Assembly (NCBI GenBank): GCA_032716605.1
Contig: CM064552.1
Coordinates: 120,921 to 184,920, forward strand
Source: Paralithodes platypus
Taxonomy: Eukaryota; Arthropoda; Malacostraca; Decapoda; Lithodidae
Direction of reading: 5' to 3'
Length of the DNA: 64,000 nucleotides
In this document: in pieces, positions 13,612 to 23,124 of the stretch
Layout of the letters: every line of letters begins with the position of its first letter
Numbering within the stretch: the first letter of the stretch is position 1
Notes under the pieces: generated by a model
Seen by the model: only the letters and a program-made list of their open reading frames with translations
Told to the model about the DNA's origin: nothing
The model's database searches: none
Translations under genes and position numbers: made by a program

Positions 13612-13845
13612 GAGTAATATAACCCATTCATTACCGATGACCCATACTTTTCATCATATTCTGGCAACTATTAAACGATTTTATCCAGCTTACGAAGGGC
13701 GTCTACCCCTTTACATGGCTACAGACACTCTCAATGAATCGTTTTAGGCTACCATATCTATCCTTCCCAAGCTTCATAAAATCGTCTAAATGTAGCTGGA
13801 ATCAAGTAAAGTCAGACGTCGCCGGTACAGATGGGGTCAATAGCG
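13612..13845. mobile_element. Family C MITE
   Basis: ATAACCCATTCATTACCGATG at the left and GACGTCGCCGGTACAGATGG at the right bracket the paired core TATTCTGGCAACTATTAAAC / CGTCTAAATGTAGCTGGAAT. The flanking TTAA sites are degraded (ATAA, GTCAA). Confidence 0.6.
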
Positions 13846-13955
13846 ATATAATTACGATGTCACCATATAGGATACGACAATGAGGGGGAGGTATGGCGCC
13901 CTAAATGGTTGGAGTATCCGCGGTCCTAAAATTGCCGATGAGAGTTGTCGGAAAA

Positions 13956-13982
13956 TGTGTGTGTGTGTTGTGTGTTGTGTGG

Positions 13983-14037
<55 letters not shown>
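13956..14037. repeat. (GT)n microsatellite
   Basis: A GT tract with TTG interruptions becomes pure from 13986 to 14037. Confidence 0.95.
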
Positions 14038-14038
<1 letters not shown>

Positions 14039-14145
14039 TCGTTACATAGATATACATAGATACACAAACGACACAAACCACTTCATCTCAACAAGGTGAT
14101 CCGGCCTTATAAGTTTAAACGGTTCATTCCAGTAAAAAAAAGGGA

Positions 14146-14217
14146 TAGCAAGAGAGAGAGATAGATAGATAGATAGATAGAGTGAGTGAGTGAGTGTAAA
14201 TGTGTGTGAAAGTGAGG

Positions 14218-14248
<31 letters not shown>

Positions 14249-14335
14249 TGAGAGTGAGAGTGAGTGGAAGTGAGAGAGTAAGTGAAGGTGAATGTGTGAA
14301 AGTGAGTGTGAGAGAGAGTGAGAGTGCGAGAAGTG
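14146..14335. repeat. GA/GATA/GTGA-rich cryptic repeat
   Basis: GA, GATA and GTGAGA words are mixed over about 190 bp; it flanks the 3' end of the adjoining LINE, which ends in the same (GA) context. Confidence 0.85.
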
Positions 14336-14452
14336 AGGGAGAACTAGAGACTTCATTAGCCAAACAGTCTGCCGGCAGAAGTCGTAAGGAGTTGCAGGAA
14401 GTTTGTCTGTGTGTGAGGTGCTTGTATTGTGTATGAGAGAGAGAGAGAGAGA

Positions 14453-15895
14453 GTACAAAGGAGTACAAAGGAAATCAAGCAACAACAGATCTAGTGACCC
14501 TTCTAGGCTGCTTGTCCTCCAAAACACTGAGGATCAAGTGTCCAAACAGTGGTTTAGAGTGGGTAAGGGAACATTGGAAAGGGAACTACTGCCCTGCCAC
14601 TAACGTGGCAGGACTAGGAAGTTAGTAGGGGACTTAGTAGGGGGTTAGTAACTGAGGGGAGGATAAAATAAAGTTATTCATTTACAAACGCAGTCAGTCG
14701 CGGGTTTGATGGGAGATATTTGTCTAGGTGGAATTTAAATGAATCAACGGTGCTGCAGTCTATAACGTCTCGGGGAAGCCCATTCCACAAGTTGACAACT
14801 CGATTGAAGAAGAAATTCTTAGATTCGTGTGAGTTAAAAGATTTACCAATAATTTTGCAACCATTTCCCCGCGTGTAATTAGATTGGTCGATAGTGAAGT
14901 ACTTACTACAGTTCATATTGTCGATGCCGTTGATGATTTTGAACACTTGAATTAAGTCACCTCTTAATCTGCGCTGGGTTAAAGGAAATAGATTTAATTC
15001 TCTAAGACGCTCTTCGTATGGTTTGTTCTTTAGGCTAGGTATCATTTTGGTAACTCTACGTTGAACTCGTTCTAGCTTGTTTATGTCTTTTTGGTAATAA
15101 GGGCACCAGCATTGAACGCAGTATTCCAGAAGAGGGCGGACTAAGGAATTGTAAAGGGTTAGGATTACGTCTTTGGATTTATGCTCAAATGATCTGCCTA
15201 TAAAGCCAATTATTTTGTTTGCCTTCTTAACAACTTCTGAACATTGTTGACTCGGTTTTAGGTTACTCGATATTGTTACTCCCAGATCGGTTTCTCTGTT
15301 TACATTCTTAAGCTGAGTGCCATTCATCGAATAGTTTGCTTTCTCATTTAGGTATCCGATATGTAGTACTTTACATTTATCCGCATTGAAACTCATTTGC
15401 CAAATTTGGGCCCAATGTGACAATTTATCTAGATTGTGTTGCATATCGTCAACTTGATCTTTTGAGAGTACGCTATTTGCAATTTTTTGTATCGTCAGCA
15501 AATTTTGAGATTGTACAGGTGAGACCCTCATCTATGTCGTTGATGTAAATTAGAAAGAGAATTGGTCCTAGTACCGATCCCTGGGGTACCCCGCTACTTA
15601 CATTGGTCCATTTAGATGCCTTACCGTTTATGACTACTCTTTGCTTTCTGTCGCCGAGCCAATTTTCTATCCATTTCAACACACCGTCTTGTATTCCATG
15701 CGCTCTTAGTTTTAGCAGTAAACGTTTGTGGGGAACTTTGTCAAAGGCCTTTTGAAAATCAAGGTATATAATATCTACAGCTTTACTCTCATCGTAGAGG
15801 TTGAGGATATCGTGGAAGAAGTCTAAGAGGTTTGTTAAACAGGAACGTTTTTTACGAAAGCCGTGTTGAGTATCTTTAAGTATGTTATTTTCCTC

Positions 15896-15896
<1 letters not shown>
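14453..15896 (-). mobile_element. CR1/L2-like non-LTR retrotransposon, 5'-truncated, copy 1
   Basis: The element runs right to left. It carries reverse transcriptase motifs and a C-terminal domain, then a 3' UTR of about 220 bp ending CTTTGTACTCCTTTGTAC and (CT)n. Related copies at 21273-21960 and 24443-25540 share the ORF and the 3' UTR down to TTTGTAC. The 5' end is cut directly at an 85-bp (CT)n tract, and the 3' end also enters CT repeat. The clade is judged from the protein style and not from a tree. Confidence 0.85.
14674..15896 (-). pseudogene. Reverse transcriptase of a CR1/L2-like LINE, one frameshift
   Basis: Read from 15896 leftward, the frame shows [14 protein letters not shown], then [17 protein letters not shown] (palm motif with the first catalytic Asp), [20 protein letters not shown] and SKFADDTK, the catalytic FADD box near 15495. 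A one-base expansion of an A-run (six A against five in the 24.6-kb copy) just after FADDTK breaks the frame. The second part continues from [10 protein letters not shown] to the C terminus LDKYLPSNPRLTAFVNE and stop at 14674, with the usual NLWNGLPRDVIDCSTVDSF signature. The endonuclease, ORF1 and fingers are absent. Only the fingers-to-C-terminal part remains, so the copy is dead. Confidence 0.88.

Positions 15897-15981
<85 letters not shown>
15897..15981. repeat. (AG)n microsatellite at LINE 5' junction
   Basis: About 42 AG units begin exactly where the LINE reading frame stops being recognisable. Confidence 0.97.
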
Positions 15982-15984
<3 letters not shown>

Positions 15985-16344
15985 TATACGTATTATAAGA
16001 AGACTATTATAATGGAATTTAAAATATGAAGAATTGTTTGCAACCATTCATGGAAACGTGAAGCAAAATGAAAGACAGATGAAAACAATAATTGAATGGA
16101 TAGAATGTAGACACAAAAACAGCTGACGAGGAAGAAGAAAACAGTAGAAGGGCGAGAATTCCAAGCATGGAAATATAAACAAGTAAAACGAAGAAGGCAA
16201 GTGACCACTTCCGAGTTTCAGGCTATAAGAAAGTTGGAGCAGTGAACATCGATATTAAACGGATAGGCCTAATTATGTACGTTTCTGATGGATAAAATAG
16301 TACGTTGAATTGGGTTTTCTGTATGTATAAATGTACTACGACCG
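15982..16344. other. No gene seen
   Basis: AT-rich sequence with an unassigned reverse-strand frame (15993-16208, Cys/Phe-rich without a domain). No feature supported. Confidence 0.3.
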
Positions 16345-16441
16345 TATTTTAGCAGTCAATTCTCTTAAATAACGTTGTCTACAGCTCCAACTTACTGATA
16401 CAACGAAACTCGGAAGTCGGCAATTGGGAGAAAATTAAATA

Positions 16442-16680
16442 AGAATAAGGAGTGATGAGAAAGAGAAGTGAATAAGAATAAGAAGTGATGAGAGAGAGAA
16501 GAAGTGAATAAGAATAAGGAGTGATGAGAGAGAGAAGAAGTGAATAAGAATAAGGAGTGATGAGAGAGAGAAGAAGTGAATAAGAATAAGAAGTGATGAG
16601 AGAGAAGTGAATAAGAATAAGGAGTGATGAGAGAGAAGAAGTGAATAAGAATAAGGAGTGATGAGAGAGAGAAGTGAATA
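16442..16680 (+). repeat. 33-bp minisatellite, short allele-like array (about 7 copies)
   Basis: The unit is GTGAATAAGAATAAGGAGTG followed by ATGAGAGAGAGAA, varying mainly in the number of GA and GAA steps. Long Leu/Ser/Phe/Tyr-rich frames across it on the minus strand are artefacts. Confidence 0.95.
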
Positions 16681-16839
16681 GGATGCAAAGTAAAAATAAC
16701 AACAACACAAAAATACAATGAATGGTATTAAGGTGTGGGGGGGGGGGGGAGGGGTCCTTAAATATTTGTGTTTAATTCCTATTAATAAGGAACACCCCGT
16801 TCTGAACATTAACAATTATATATATATATATATTAGTTT

Positions 16840-17100
16840 GCTCCTCCTATCTCTATCAAGCACACTTCCAAGACCCCCTTTTAAGGCAGATTTGTAAAAA
16901 AAAAAAATAGTAGCAAAAATATTGCATCCTCATAAATTAATCGACACATAAATGGTACGAAAGGTTTTAATACTGACAAAAAATGGGGCGAAAGTTCTGA
17001 ACATAACCAAACTAATGGGGCGAACGTCTTAAAATCTCACAACAAATGGGGCTAAAGATGAGGGAGAAGGGGTCCAGATAAAACAAATACCTCCCCTTAA
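16840..17100 (-). mobile_element. Family B MITE, internally decayed (unit 1 copy)
   Basis: Family B words AGTTTGCTCC, CAAGACCCCCTTTTAAGGC, TCGACACATAAATGGTACG, AAACTAATGGGGCGAACGTC, GATGAGGGAGAAGGGG and CCTCCCCTTAA (TTAA 17097-17100) are in order. The central palindrome is lost. The left TTAA end is not clear. Confidence 0.65.
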
Positions 17101-17390
17101 GAAGACAAAGCAGAACGTAACGAGAGAATATAACAAGGCGAAGAAAAAGTTCGCGAAAAAGAAGAAGCCACATAAACAGCTGTGAAAAAAAAAAAGAAAA
17201 AAAAAAAGAACGGGATGAAGCAGAAGACATTGTGGAGAGTTAAGGGGAGATTTCCACTTGAGATATTTTTTTCTTGACTCCTTTCTCCTTGACTCCTATT
17301 TTAGCAGTCAATTCTCTTAAATAACGTTGTCTACAGCTCCAACTTACTGATACAACGAAACTCGGAAGTCGGCAATTGGGAGAAAATTAA

Positions 17391-18808
17391 ATAAGAATAA
17401 GGAGTGATGAGAAAGAGAAGTGAATAAGAATAAGATAGAGAGAGAAGAAGTGAATAAGAATAAGGAGTGATGAGAGAGAGAAGAAGTGAATAAGAATAAG
17501 GAGTGATGAGAGAGAGAAGTGAATAAGAATAAGGACTGATGAGAGAGAAGAAGTGAATAAGAATAAGGAGTGATGAGAGAGAGAAGTGAATAAGAATAAG
17601 GAGTGATGAGAGAGAAGTGAATAAGAATAAGGAGTGATGAGAGAGAGAAGTGAATAAGAATAAGGAGTGATGAGAGAGAGAAGTGAATAAGAATAAGGAG
17701 TGATGAGAGAGAGAAGTGAATAAGAATAAGGAGTGATTAGAGAGAGAAGTGAATAAGAATAAGGAGTGATGAGAGAGAGAAGTGAATAAGAATAAGGAGT
17801 GATGAGAGAGAGAAGAAGTGAATAAGAATAAGGAGTGATGAGAGAGAGAGAAGTGAATAAGAATAAGGAGTGATGAGAGAGAAGTGAATAAGAATAAGGA
17901 GTGATGAGAGAGAAGTGAATAAGAATAAGGAGTGATGAGAGAGAAGTGAATAAGAATAAGGAGTGATGAGAGAGAGAAGTGAATAAGAATAAGGAGTGAT
18001 GAGAGAGAGAGAAGTGAATAAGAATAAGGAGTGATGAGAGAGAGAAGTGAATAAGAATAAGGAGTGATGAGAGAAGTGAATAAGAATAAGGAGTGATGAG
18101 AGAGAGAAGTGAATAAGAATAAGGAGTGATGAGAGAGAGAAGTGAATAAGAATAAGGCGTGATGAGAGAGAGAAGTGAATAAGAATAAGGAGTGATGAGA
18201 GAGAAGTGAATAAGAATAAGGAGTGATGAGAGAGAGAAGTGAATAAGAATAAGGAGTGATGAGAGAGAGAAGTGAATAAGAATAAGGAGTGATGAGAGAA
18301 GAAGTGAATAAGAATAAGGAGTGATGAGAGAGAGAAGTGAATAAGAATAAGGAGTGATGAGAGAGAAGTGAATAAGAATAAGGAGTGATGAGAGAGAGAA
18401 GAAGTGAATAAGAATAAGGAATGATGAGAGAGAGAAGTGAATAAGAATAAGGAGTGATGAGAGAGAAGTGAATAAGTATAAGGAGTGATGAGAGAGAGAA
18501 GTGAATAAGAATAAGGAGTGATGAGAGAGAGAAGTGAATAAGAATAAGGAATGATGAGAGAGAGAAGTGAATAAGAATAAGGAGTGATGAGAGAGAGAAG
18601 TGAATAAGAATAAGGAGAGATGAGAGAGAGAAGTGAATAAGAATAAGGAGTGATGAGAGAGAGAAGTGAATAAGAATAAGGAGTGATGAGAGAGAGAAGA
18701 AGTGAATAAGAATAAGAAGTGATGAGAGAGAAGTGAATAAGAATAAGGAGTGATGAGAGAGAAGAAGTGAATAAGAATAAGGAGTGATGAGAGAGAGAAG
18801 TGAATAGG
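17391..18808 (+). repeat. 33-bp minisatellite, expanded array (about 43 copies)
   Basis: Same unit as at 16442-16680, repeated over 1.4 kb. Copies differ by GA-step number and rare substitutions (GGACTG, GATTAG, GGCGTG, GGAATG, AAGTATAAGG). The 366-537-codon reverse-strand frames are repeat artefacts, without start context or domain. Confidence 0.97.
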
Positions 18809-18964
18809 ATGCAAAGTAAAAATAACAACAACAACACAAAAATACAATGAATGGTATTAAGGTGTGGGGGGGGGGGGGAGGGGTCCTTAAATATTTGTGT
18901 TTAATTCCTATTAATAAGGAACACCCCGTTCTGAACATTAACAATTATATATATATATATATAT

Positions 18965-19231
18965 TAGTTTGCTCCTCCTATCTCTATCAAGCACACTTCC
19001 AAGACCCCCTTTTAAGGCAGATTTGTAAAAAAAAAAAATAGTAGCAAAAATATTGCATCCTCATAAATTAATCGACACATAAATGGTACGAAAGGTTTTA
19101 ATACTGACAAAAAATGGGGCGAAAGTTCTGAACATAACCAAACTAATGGGGCGAACGTCTTAAAATCTCACAACAAATGGGGCTAAAGATGAGGGAGAAG
19201 GGGTCCAGATAAAACAAATACCTCCCCTTAA
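18965..19231 (-). mobile_element. Family B MITE, internally decayed (unit 2 copy)
   Basis: Near-identical to 16840-17100, as part of the segmental duplication; its right TTAA is at 19228-19231. Confidence 0.65.
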
Positions 19232-19367
19232 GAAGACAAAGCAGAACGTAACGAGAGAATATAACAAGGCGAAGAAAAAGTTCGCGAAAAAGAAGAAGCC
19301 ACATAAACAGCTGTGAAAAAAAAAAAAAAAAAAAAGAACGGGATGAAGCAGAAGACATTGTGAAGAG

Positions 19368-19703
19368 TTAAGGGGAGATTTCCACTTGAGAGATTTTTTT
19401 CTTGACTCCTTTCTCCTTCATGTTTAGCCCAATTGCTTTTCTAATTTTAAGACGTTCGCCTCATTATTTTGACGATTTTAAGAACTTTCGACCCATTTCT
19501 GTCAATTTTAAGACCTTTCGTGCAATGTAGGTGTCGATTTTATCCTGGCGAGCGATAGCGAGCCTGTAATATAAGAGGAACCGGCTTTCAGCCGGGACAT
19601 GTTTCTACCGAAAAATGTACAAATTTATCTTGAAAGGGGGTCAAGGGAGAGTAATTTTAAGCTTGATGGAAGTCTAGGGAATCAACTAAAAACCTCCCCT
19701 TAA
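19368..19703 (+). mobile_element. Family B TTAA MITE, complete
   Basis: TTAA (19368-19371) GGGGAGATTTCC at the left and AAAACCTCCCC TTAA (19700-19703) at the right. In order it has TTTCTCCTTCATGTTTAG, TTTTAAGACGTTCGCC, GGTGTCGATTTTATCCTGGC, GAGCGATAGCGAGCC, AACCGGCTTTCAGCCGG, ACCGAAAAATGTACAAATTT, ATCTTGAAAGGGGGTC and AGCTTGATGGAAGTCTAGG. This is the best reference copy of the family. No ORF. Confidence 0.88.
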
Positions 19704-19848
19704 GGAAATCGTTGAGCATGAGCCAGGATTTACCAGTGGGTATTTCGAGTTTTCTGAGGCGGAATTCACCATGGCACAGTTGTCTTCTTCAAAACAATAC
19801 TTCAATATTCACATCCGCATCCACGGATTATCTGCATATCAGGGTGTC

Positions 19849-20076
19849 CAACGAAAGCCCCCAGACCCTCCTACAAGATAAAATGACAGACTCGCTATCG
19901 CTCGCCAGGAAAATGCCTACACCTAAATGTCACGAAGTCTTAATATTGGCAAAGAAACGGTGCGAAATGTATTGAAATCGCCAAACTAATGGGCCGAAAG
20001 TAATAGAATCTGAAAACTAATGAGGCTAAACATGAGGAAGACAGGGGGACCACAAAAACGCCCCATCTCCCCTTAA
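19849..20076 (-). mobile_element. Family B MITE half
   Basis: GACTCGCTATCGCTCGCCAGG, ACACCTAAATGTCACGAAG, CGCCAAACTAATGGGCCG, AACATGAGGAAGACAGGGGG and CATCTCCCC-TTAA (20073-20076) are in family order; the distal half is missing. Confidence 0.7.
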
Positions 20077-20086
20077 GGTCTGGCTG

Positions 20087-20140
20087 CCTATACACCAGGC
20101 CAGGAACCCCGACCCTAACCTCCCATAACTCAAAATGGAC
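20087..20140 (+). mobile_element. Family E MITE, left part (split by insertions)
   Basis: CCTATACACCAGGCC then CCCCGACCCTAACCTCCC then ATAACTCAAAATGGAC matches the left end of family E. It is interrupted at TTAA by the A and B elements at 20141-20883 and resumes at 20884. Confidence 0.7.
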
Positions 20141-20521
20141 TTAAGGGGGATGACCTGTTTTTGTTCTGTCCTTTTCTATCTTTCTCTGGCTTGTATCCAT
20201 TTGGCCCCATTCAGCCTACTGTTTTAAGACGTTTATCCCCATCCAGGTGTCAATTTTTTACTGATGAGCGGTAGCGAGCCAGCATATTTTTTATTTTTGT
20301 TTGACAGCAGGCTAAATTTGTAAATTTTTTGATAGAAAAATTTCTCCGGCGAAGCCGGATTTCTTCATATAATACAGGCTCGCTATCGCTCGCCAGAAAG
20401 AAATCGACACCTAGATGGGGATAAACGTCTTAAAATAGTTGGCTGAATGGGGCCGAATGGATACAAGCCAGAGAAAGAGAGAAAAGGACAGAAATAAAAA
20501 AAAGCAGGTCACCCCCCTTAA
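20141..20521 (+). mobile_element. Family A palindromic TTAA MITE, copy 2
   Basis: TTAA GGGGGATGACCTG at the left and CAGGTCACCCCCC TTAA (20518-20521) at the right give clean inverted ends. The palindromic arms and central AAATTTTTTGATAGAAAAATT core match the other three copies (8290, 27634, 32349). Confidence 0.9.
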
Positions 20522-20883
20522 TGGGGTAGGCTTGTGTTTTTGGTCTATATATTTATATATTTATCTATTTATTAGCTTCCTCGCTAGGCCTCCATCAAGC
20601 ATTAAAGAAAATAACCGCTGGAGCTCCCTCCGAGATAAATTTATAATTTTTGGGGGAAAAAAACTTCCCGGCCGAAGGCCGATTCCTCACAGGCTCTCTA
20701 TCGCGTGCCAGAAATAAAAAATCGGCACACAAATTGCACGAAGTCTTAATATTGACAAAGAAATAAGGTGAAAGGTCTTTAATAATCGCCAAACTAATGT
20801 AAGGAAGGTCTTAAAATCTCAAAATTAATGGGGTTAAACATGAGGGAGAAGGGAGTTCAGAAAAACAACTACCTCCCCCTTAA
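20518..20883 (-). mobile_element. Family B TTAA MITE sharing a TTAA with a family A copy
   Basis: It starts from the TTAA that ends the preceding element (TTAA-ATGGGGTAGGCTTGTG) and ends ACTACCTCCCCC-TTAA (20880-20883). Core words GGCCGAAGGCC, AGGCTCTCTATCGCGTGCC and AACATGAGGGAGAAGGG are present. Confidence 0.8.
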
Positions 20884-21036
20884 TTAATTGAGTTGCTATT
20901 TCTACCTTATGGAAAGAGCCAACCATGGAGTCAATAGGTGTTGGAGTTTACAGCCAATTTGTTCTATAGCCATTTTTGTGTTACAGAGTTTAGGGATTAT
21001 AATATCTGGCCTACTTATCGTGAATGGAGTATAGTA
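20884..21036 (+). mobile_element. Family E MITE, right part
   Basis: TTGAGTTGCTATTTCTACC, ATAGGTGTTGGAGTTTACAG and ATCTGGCCTACTTATCGTG then GGAGTATAGT match the family E core and right end, completing the copy begun at 20087. Confidence 0.75.
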
Positions 21037-21154
21037 GTAATTGCAAAGTACGTGCAGCTAAAACAAACTCTCTCACTCACACCCTTGCATACTATTCCCT
21101 GCGAGTATCCTTTTTCCTGGTGATTACATTTCCATTTTCTCTGGCATTTTTCTT

Positions 21155-21272
21155 CTGTTTTCTATCTTTCATTTTCTCCCCTGTTCTCTCTCCCTGTGTA
21201 CTGACTCTCTCTCTCTCTTGTACTCACTCACTCTATCACTCTCTCTCACTCACTCTCACTCTCTCTCTCTCT
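21155..21272. repeat. CT/CACT-rich tract at LINE 5' junction
   Basis: CT and CTCACT words dominate, with a pure (CT) stretch at 21258-21272 directly joined to the truncated LINE. Confidence 0.9.
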
Positions 21273-21960
21273 CAACGTAGTTACCAAAATGATACCTAGC
21301 CTAAAAAACAAACCATACGAGAAGCGTCTTAGAGAATTAAATTTATTTCCTTAAACCCAGCGCAGATTTAGAGGCGACTTAATTCAAGTGTTCAAAATCA
21401 TCAAAGGCATTGACAATATACACTGTCGTAAGTACTTCACTATCGACCAGTCTAATTACACGCGGGGGAAACGGTTGCAAAATTATTGGTAAATCTTTTA
21501 ACTCACACGAAACTAAGAATTTCTTCTTCAATCAAGTTGTCAACTTGTGGAATTGGCTTCCCCGAGACGTTATAAACTGCAGCACCGTTGATTCTTTTAA
21601 ACTTCGCCTAGACAAATATCTTGCATCAAACCCGCGACTGACTGAGTTTGTAAATGAATAACTTTATTTTATTTCCCCTCAGATTCATCAAAGGATTATT
21701 GCATTTATATATTGCTAAGACGTTCTCTCTTTTTCCAAGATATACGAAAGATCCTTTATAACTGTGTTATGTTACTAACCCATCTGTCCCCTACTAACTT
21801 CCTAGTCCTGCCACGGACATTAGTTCCAAGGAAGTGGTTCCCTTTCCAATTTTCCCTTACCCACTCTAAACCACTGATTGGATACTTCATCGGCAGTGTT
21901 TTAGAGGACAAGCAGCCTAGAGGGGTCACTAGATCCGTTGTTGCTTGATTTCCTTTGTAC
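21273..21960 (+). mobile_element. CR1/L2-like LINE, short 5'-truncated copy 2
   Basis: It begins at CAACGTAGTTACCAAAATG, a position well inside the C-terminal domain, and includes the 3' UTR to TTTGTAC followed by (TC)n. Damage includes a stop codon (TAA near 21352, within LNLFP*TQRR), a frameshift at GCGGGGGAAACG (about 21465), and an insertion of roughly 100 bp in the UTR. The coding remnant ends LDKYLASNPRLTEFVNE at 21661. Both flanks are CT-rich. Confidence 0.85.
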
Positions 21961-22552
21961 TCTCTCTCTCTCACCGTCAGCCTCACACACTCACTATCTC
22001 TATATCACTTTCACACACTCACTCTCTTTCTCTCTCTCTAAGAGAGAGAAAGTAAGATCAATATACCTGAACTACAAAACACGATCTCACTCTCAGCCAA
22101 TTAACTGAGGATGATCTAGACTGGCATCTCTCTCTCTCAGTCAAGATATATAAGAGTTCGGCCACCTTGGTTAATTAGCTTGTCAGTTTAGCTGCCAATA
22201 CCAGGGCATAATATATCTGGAATGATGAGAAAAATATGAAGATATGAAAAAGGTATATAAGAATTAGGGAATATTTATGTTGATTTACCATATTTTTGCC
22301 TATAGTAAATTGGTATATTGCTACCAACATATAAGGCAAAAATACTGTATACCTGATATTCTGAGAAAAATAAAGGTTTTGATTACAATACCGGGATATA
22401 TATATATATACGACTTTACCTTGCCTAACCTGACTTAACCAAAATAACACCAAACTTCCGGCAAAAGGCCCCTTGAGCGAAACAACCGAACGCCACCAAC
22501 AACCCAATAAGCCTGCCAACAACCAACCCCTCCATCTTATCCACAGCTGCAG
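21961..22552. other. CT-rich flank and AT-rich stretch, no gene
   Basis: CT/CA-rich sequence to about 22045 is followed by AT-rich DNA with an (AT)n run at 22396-22409. No domain in any frame. Confidence 0.35.
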
Positions 22553-22929
22553 GTAAAGGGGTAGTGCTGGTTTTTTCTCGACCCCTTTCTCCATCGTGTT
22601 TAGGCCTATTAGTTTTGATATTTTTAGACAGTCGGCTCATTATTTTGGCGATTTTACTCCCTTTCCCTTTCGTTTCATTTCGGTGTCAATTTTTAACCTT
22701 TTGTGTAATTTAGGTGTCGATATTTTCCTGGCGAGCGAAAGCGAGCCTGTAATTCAAAGAGGAACCGGGCTTCGGCCTGGACATTTATCTACCGAAAAAT
22801 GTACAAATTAATCTTGAAAGGGGGGTCTAGGGGGTGTTTTCCTAAGCTTGATAGAGGTCTAGCGAGGAAACTAAAAAATAAATGAATAAATTAATTATTA
22901 GACCAAAAATCCAGCCACTAGCCCTTTAA
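22553..22929 (+). mobile_element. Family B TTAA MITE
   Basis: GTAA-AGGGGTAGTGCTGG at the left (one change from TTAA) and CAGCCACTAGCCCT-TTAA (22926-22929) at the right. Inside are GGTGTCGATATTTTCCTGGC, GAGCGAAAGCGAGCC, AACCGGGCTTCGGCCTGG and GATAGAGGTCTAGCGAGG. Confidence 0.8.
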
Positions 22930-23124
22930 CCGGCGCCGTCCTTTTCACTTTATTCTGGCTACTATTAAACGATTCTATTCAGTTTAAGAAGGGCCTTCAG
23001 CAATTTACAGGCTTCGAACTATCCTAATTAACCTTTTATACTACCACAAATCCTTTTAAGCTGCACAAAATCTACTAAATATAGCTAGAATAAAATATAT
23101 GACGTCACCGGTATAGAAGGGGTT
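22926..23124. mobile_element. Family C TTAA MITE, left segment (split by LINE)
   Basis: It begins at the TTAA that ends the preceding family B element (TTAACCGGCGCCGTCC) and carries TATTCTGGCTACTATTAAAC and its partner. It is interrupted at GAAGGGGTT by the LINE at 23125-24326 and ends at 24327-24337 (GAAGGGG-TTAA). Confidence 0.82.

Larger units (their letters stand above)
16345..17296 (+). repeat. Tandem segmental duplication, unit 1 (952 bp)
   Basis: The unit starts TATTTTAGCAGTCAATTCTC and ends near TTTCTCCTTGACTCC. Outside the minisatellite its sequence matches unit 2 (17297-19418) with only scattered differences, for example GTGGAGAG against GTGAAGAG near the right end and changes in homopolymer length. 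It holds about seven minisatellite copies, a G-run, a family B MITE part and an A-rich tract. Confidence 0.9.
17297..19418 (+). repeat. Tandem segmental duplication, unit 2 (2122 bp)
   Basis: It repeats unit 1 from the same start word. The excess of about 1.17 kb is explained almost wholly by the longer minisatellite. The right breakpoint (19418) lies inside the family B element at 19368-19703, whose first 50 bp also end unit 1 (from about 17246). The element was therefore present before the duplication and only its left end was copied into the first unit. Confidence 0.88.

Noticed and set aside
17331..18944. 537-, 486- and 366-codon reverse-strand open frames rich in Ser, Leu, Phe, Tyr
   Set aside because: They are produced by the 33-bp minisatellite being free of stops in several frames; no domain, promoter or splice context.
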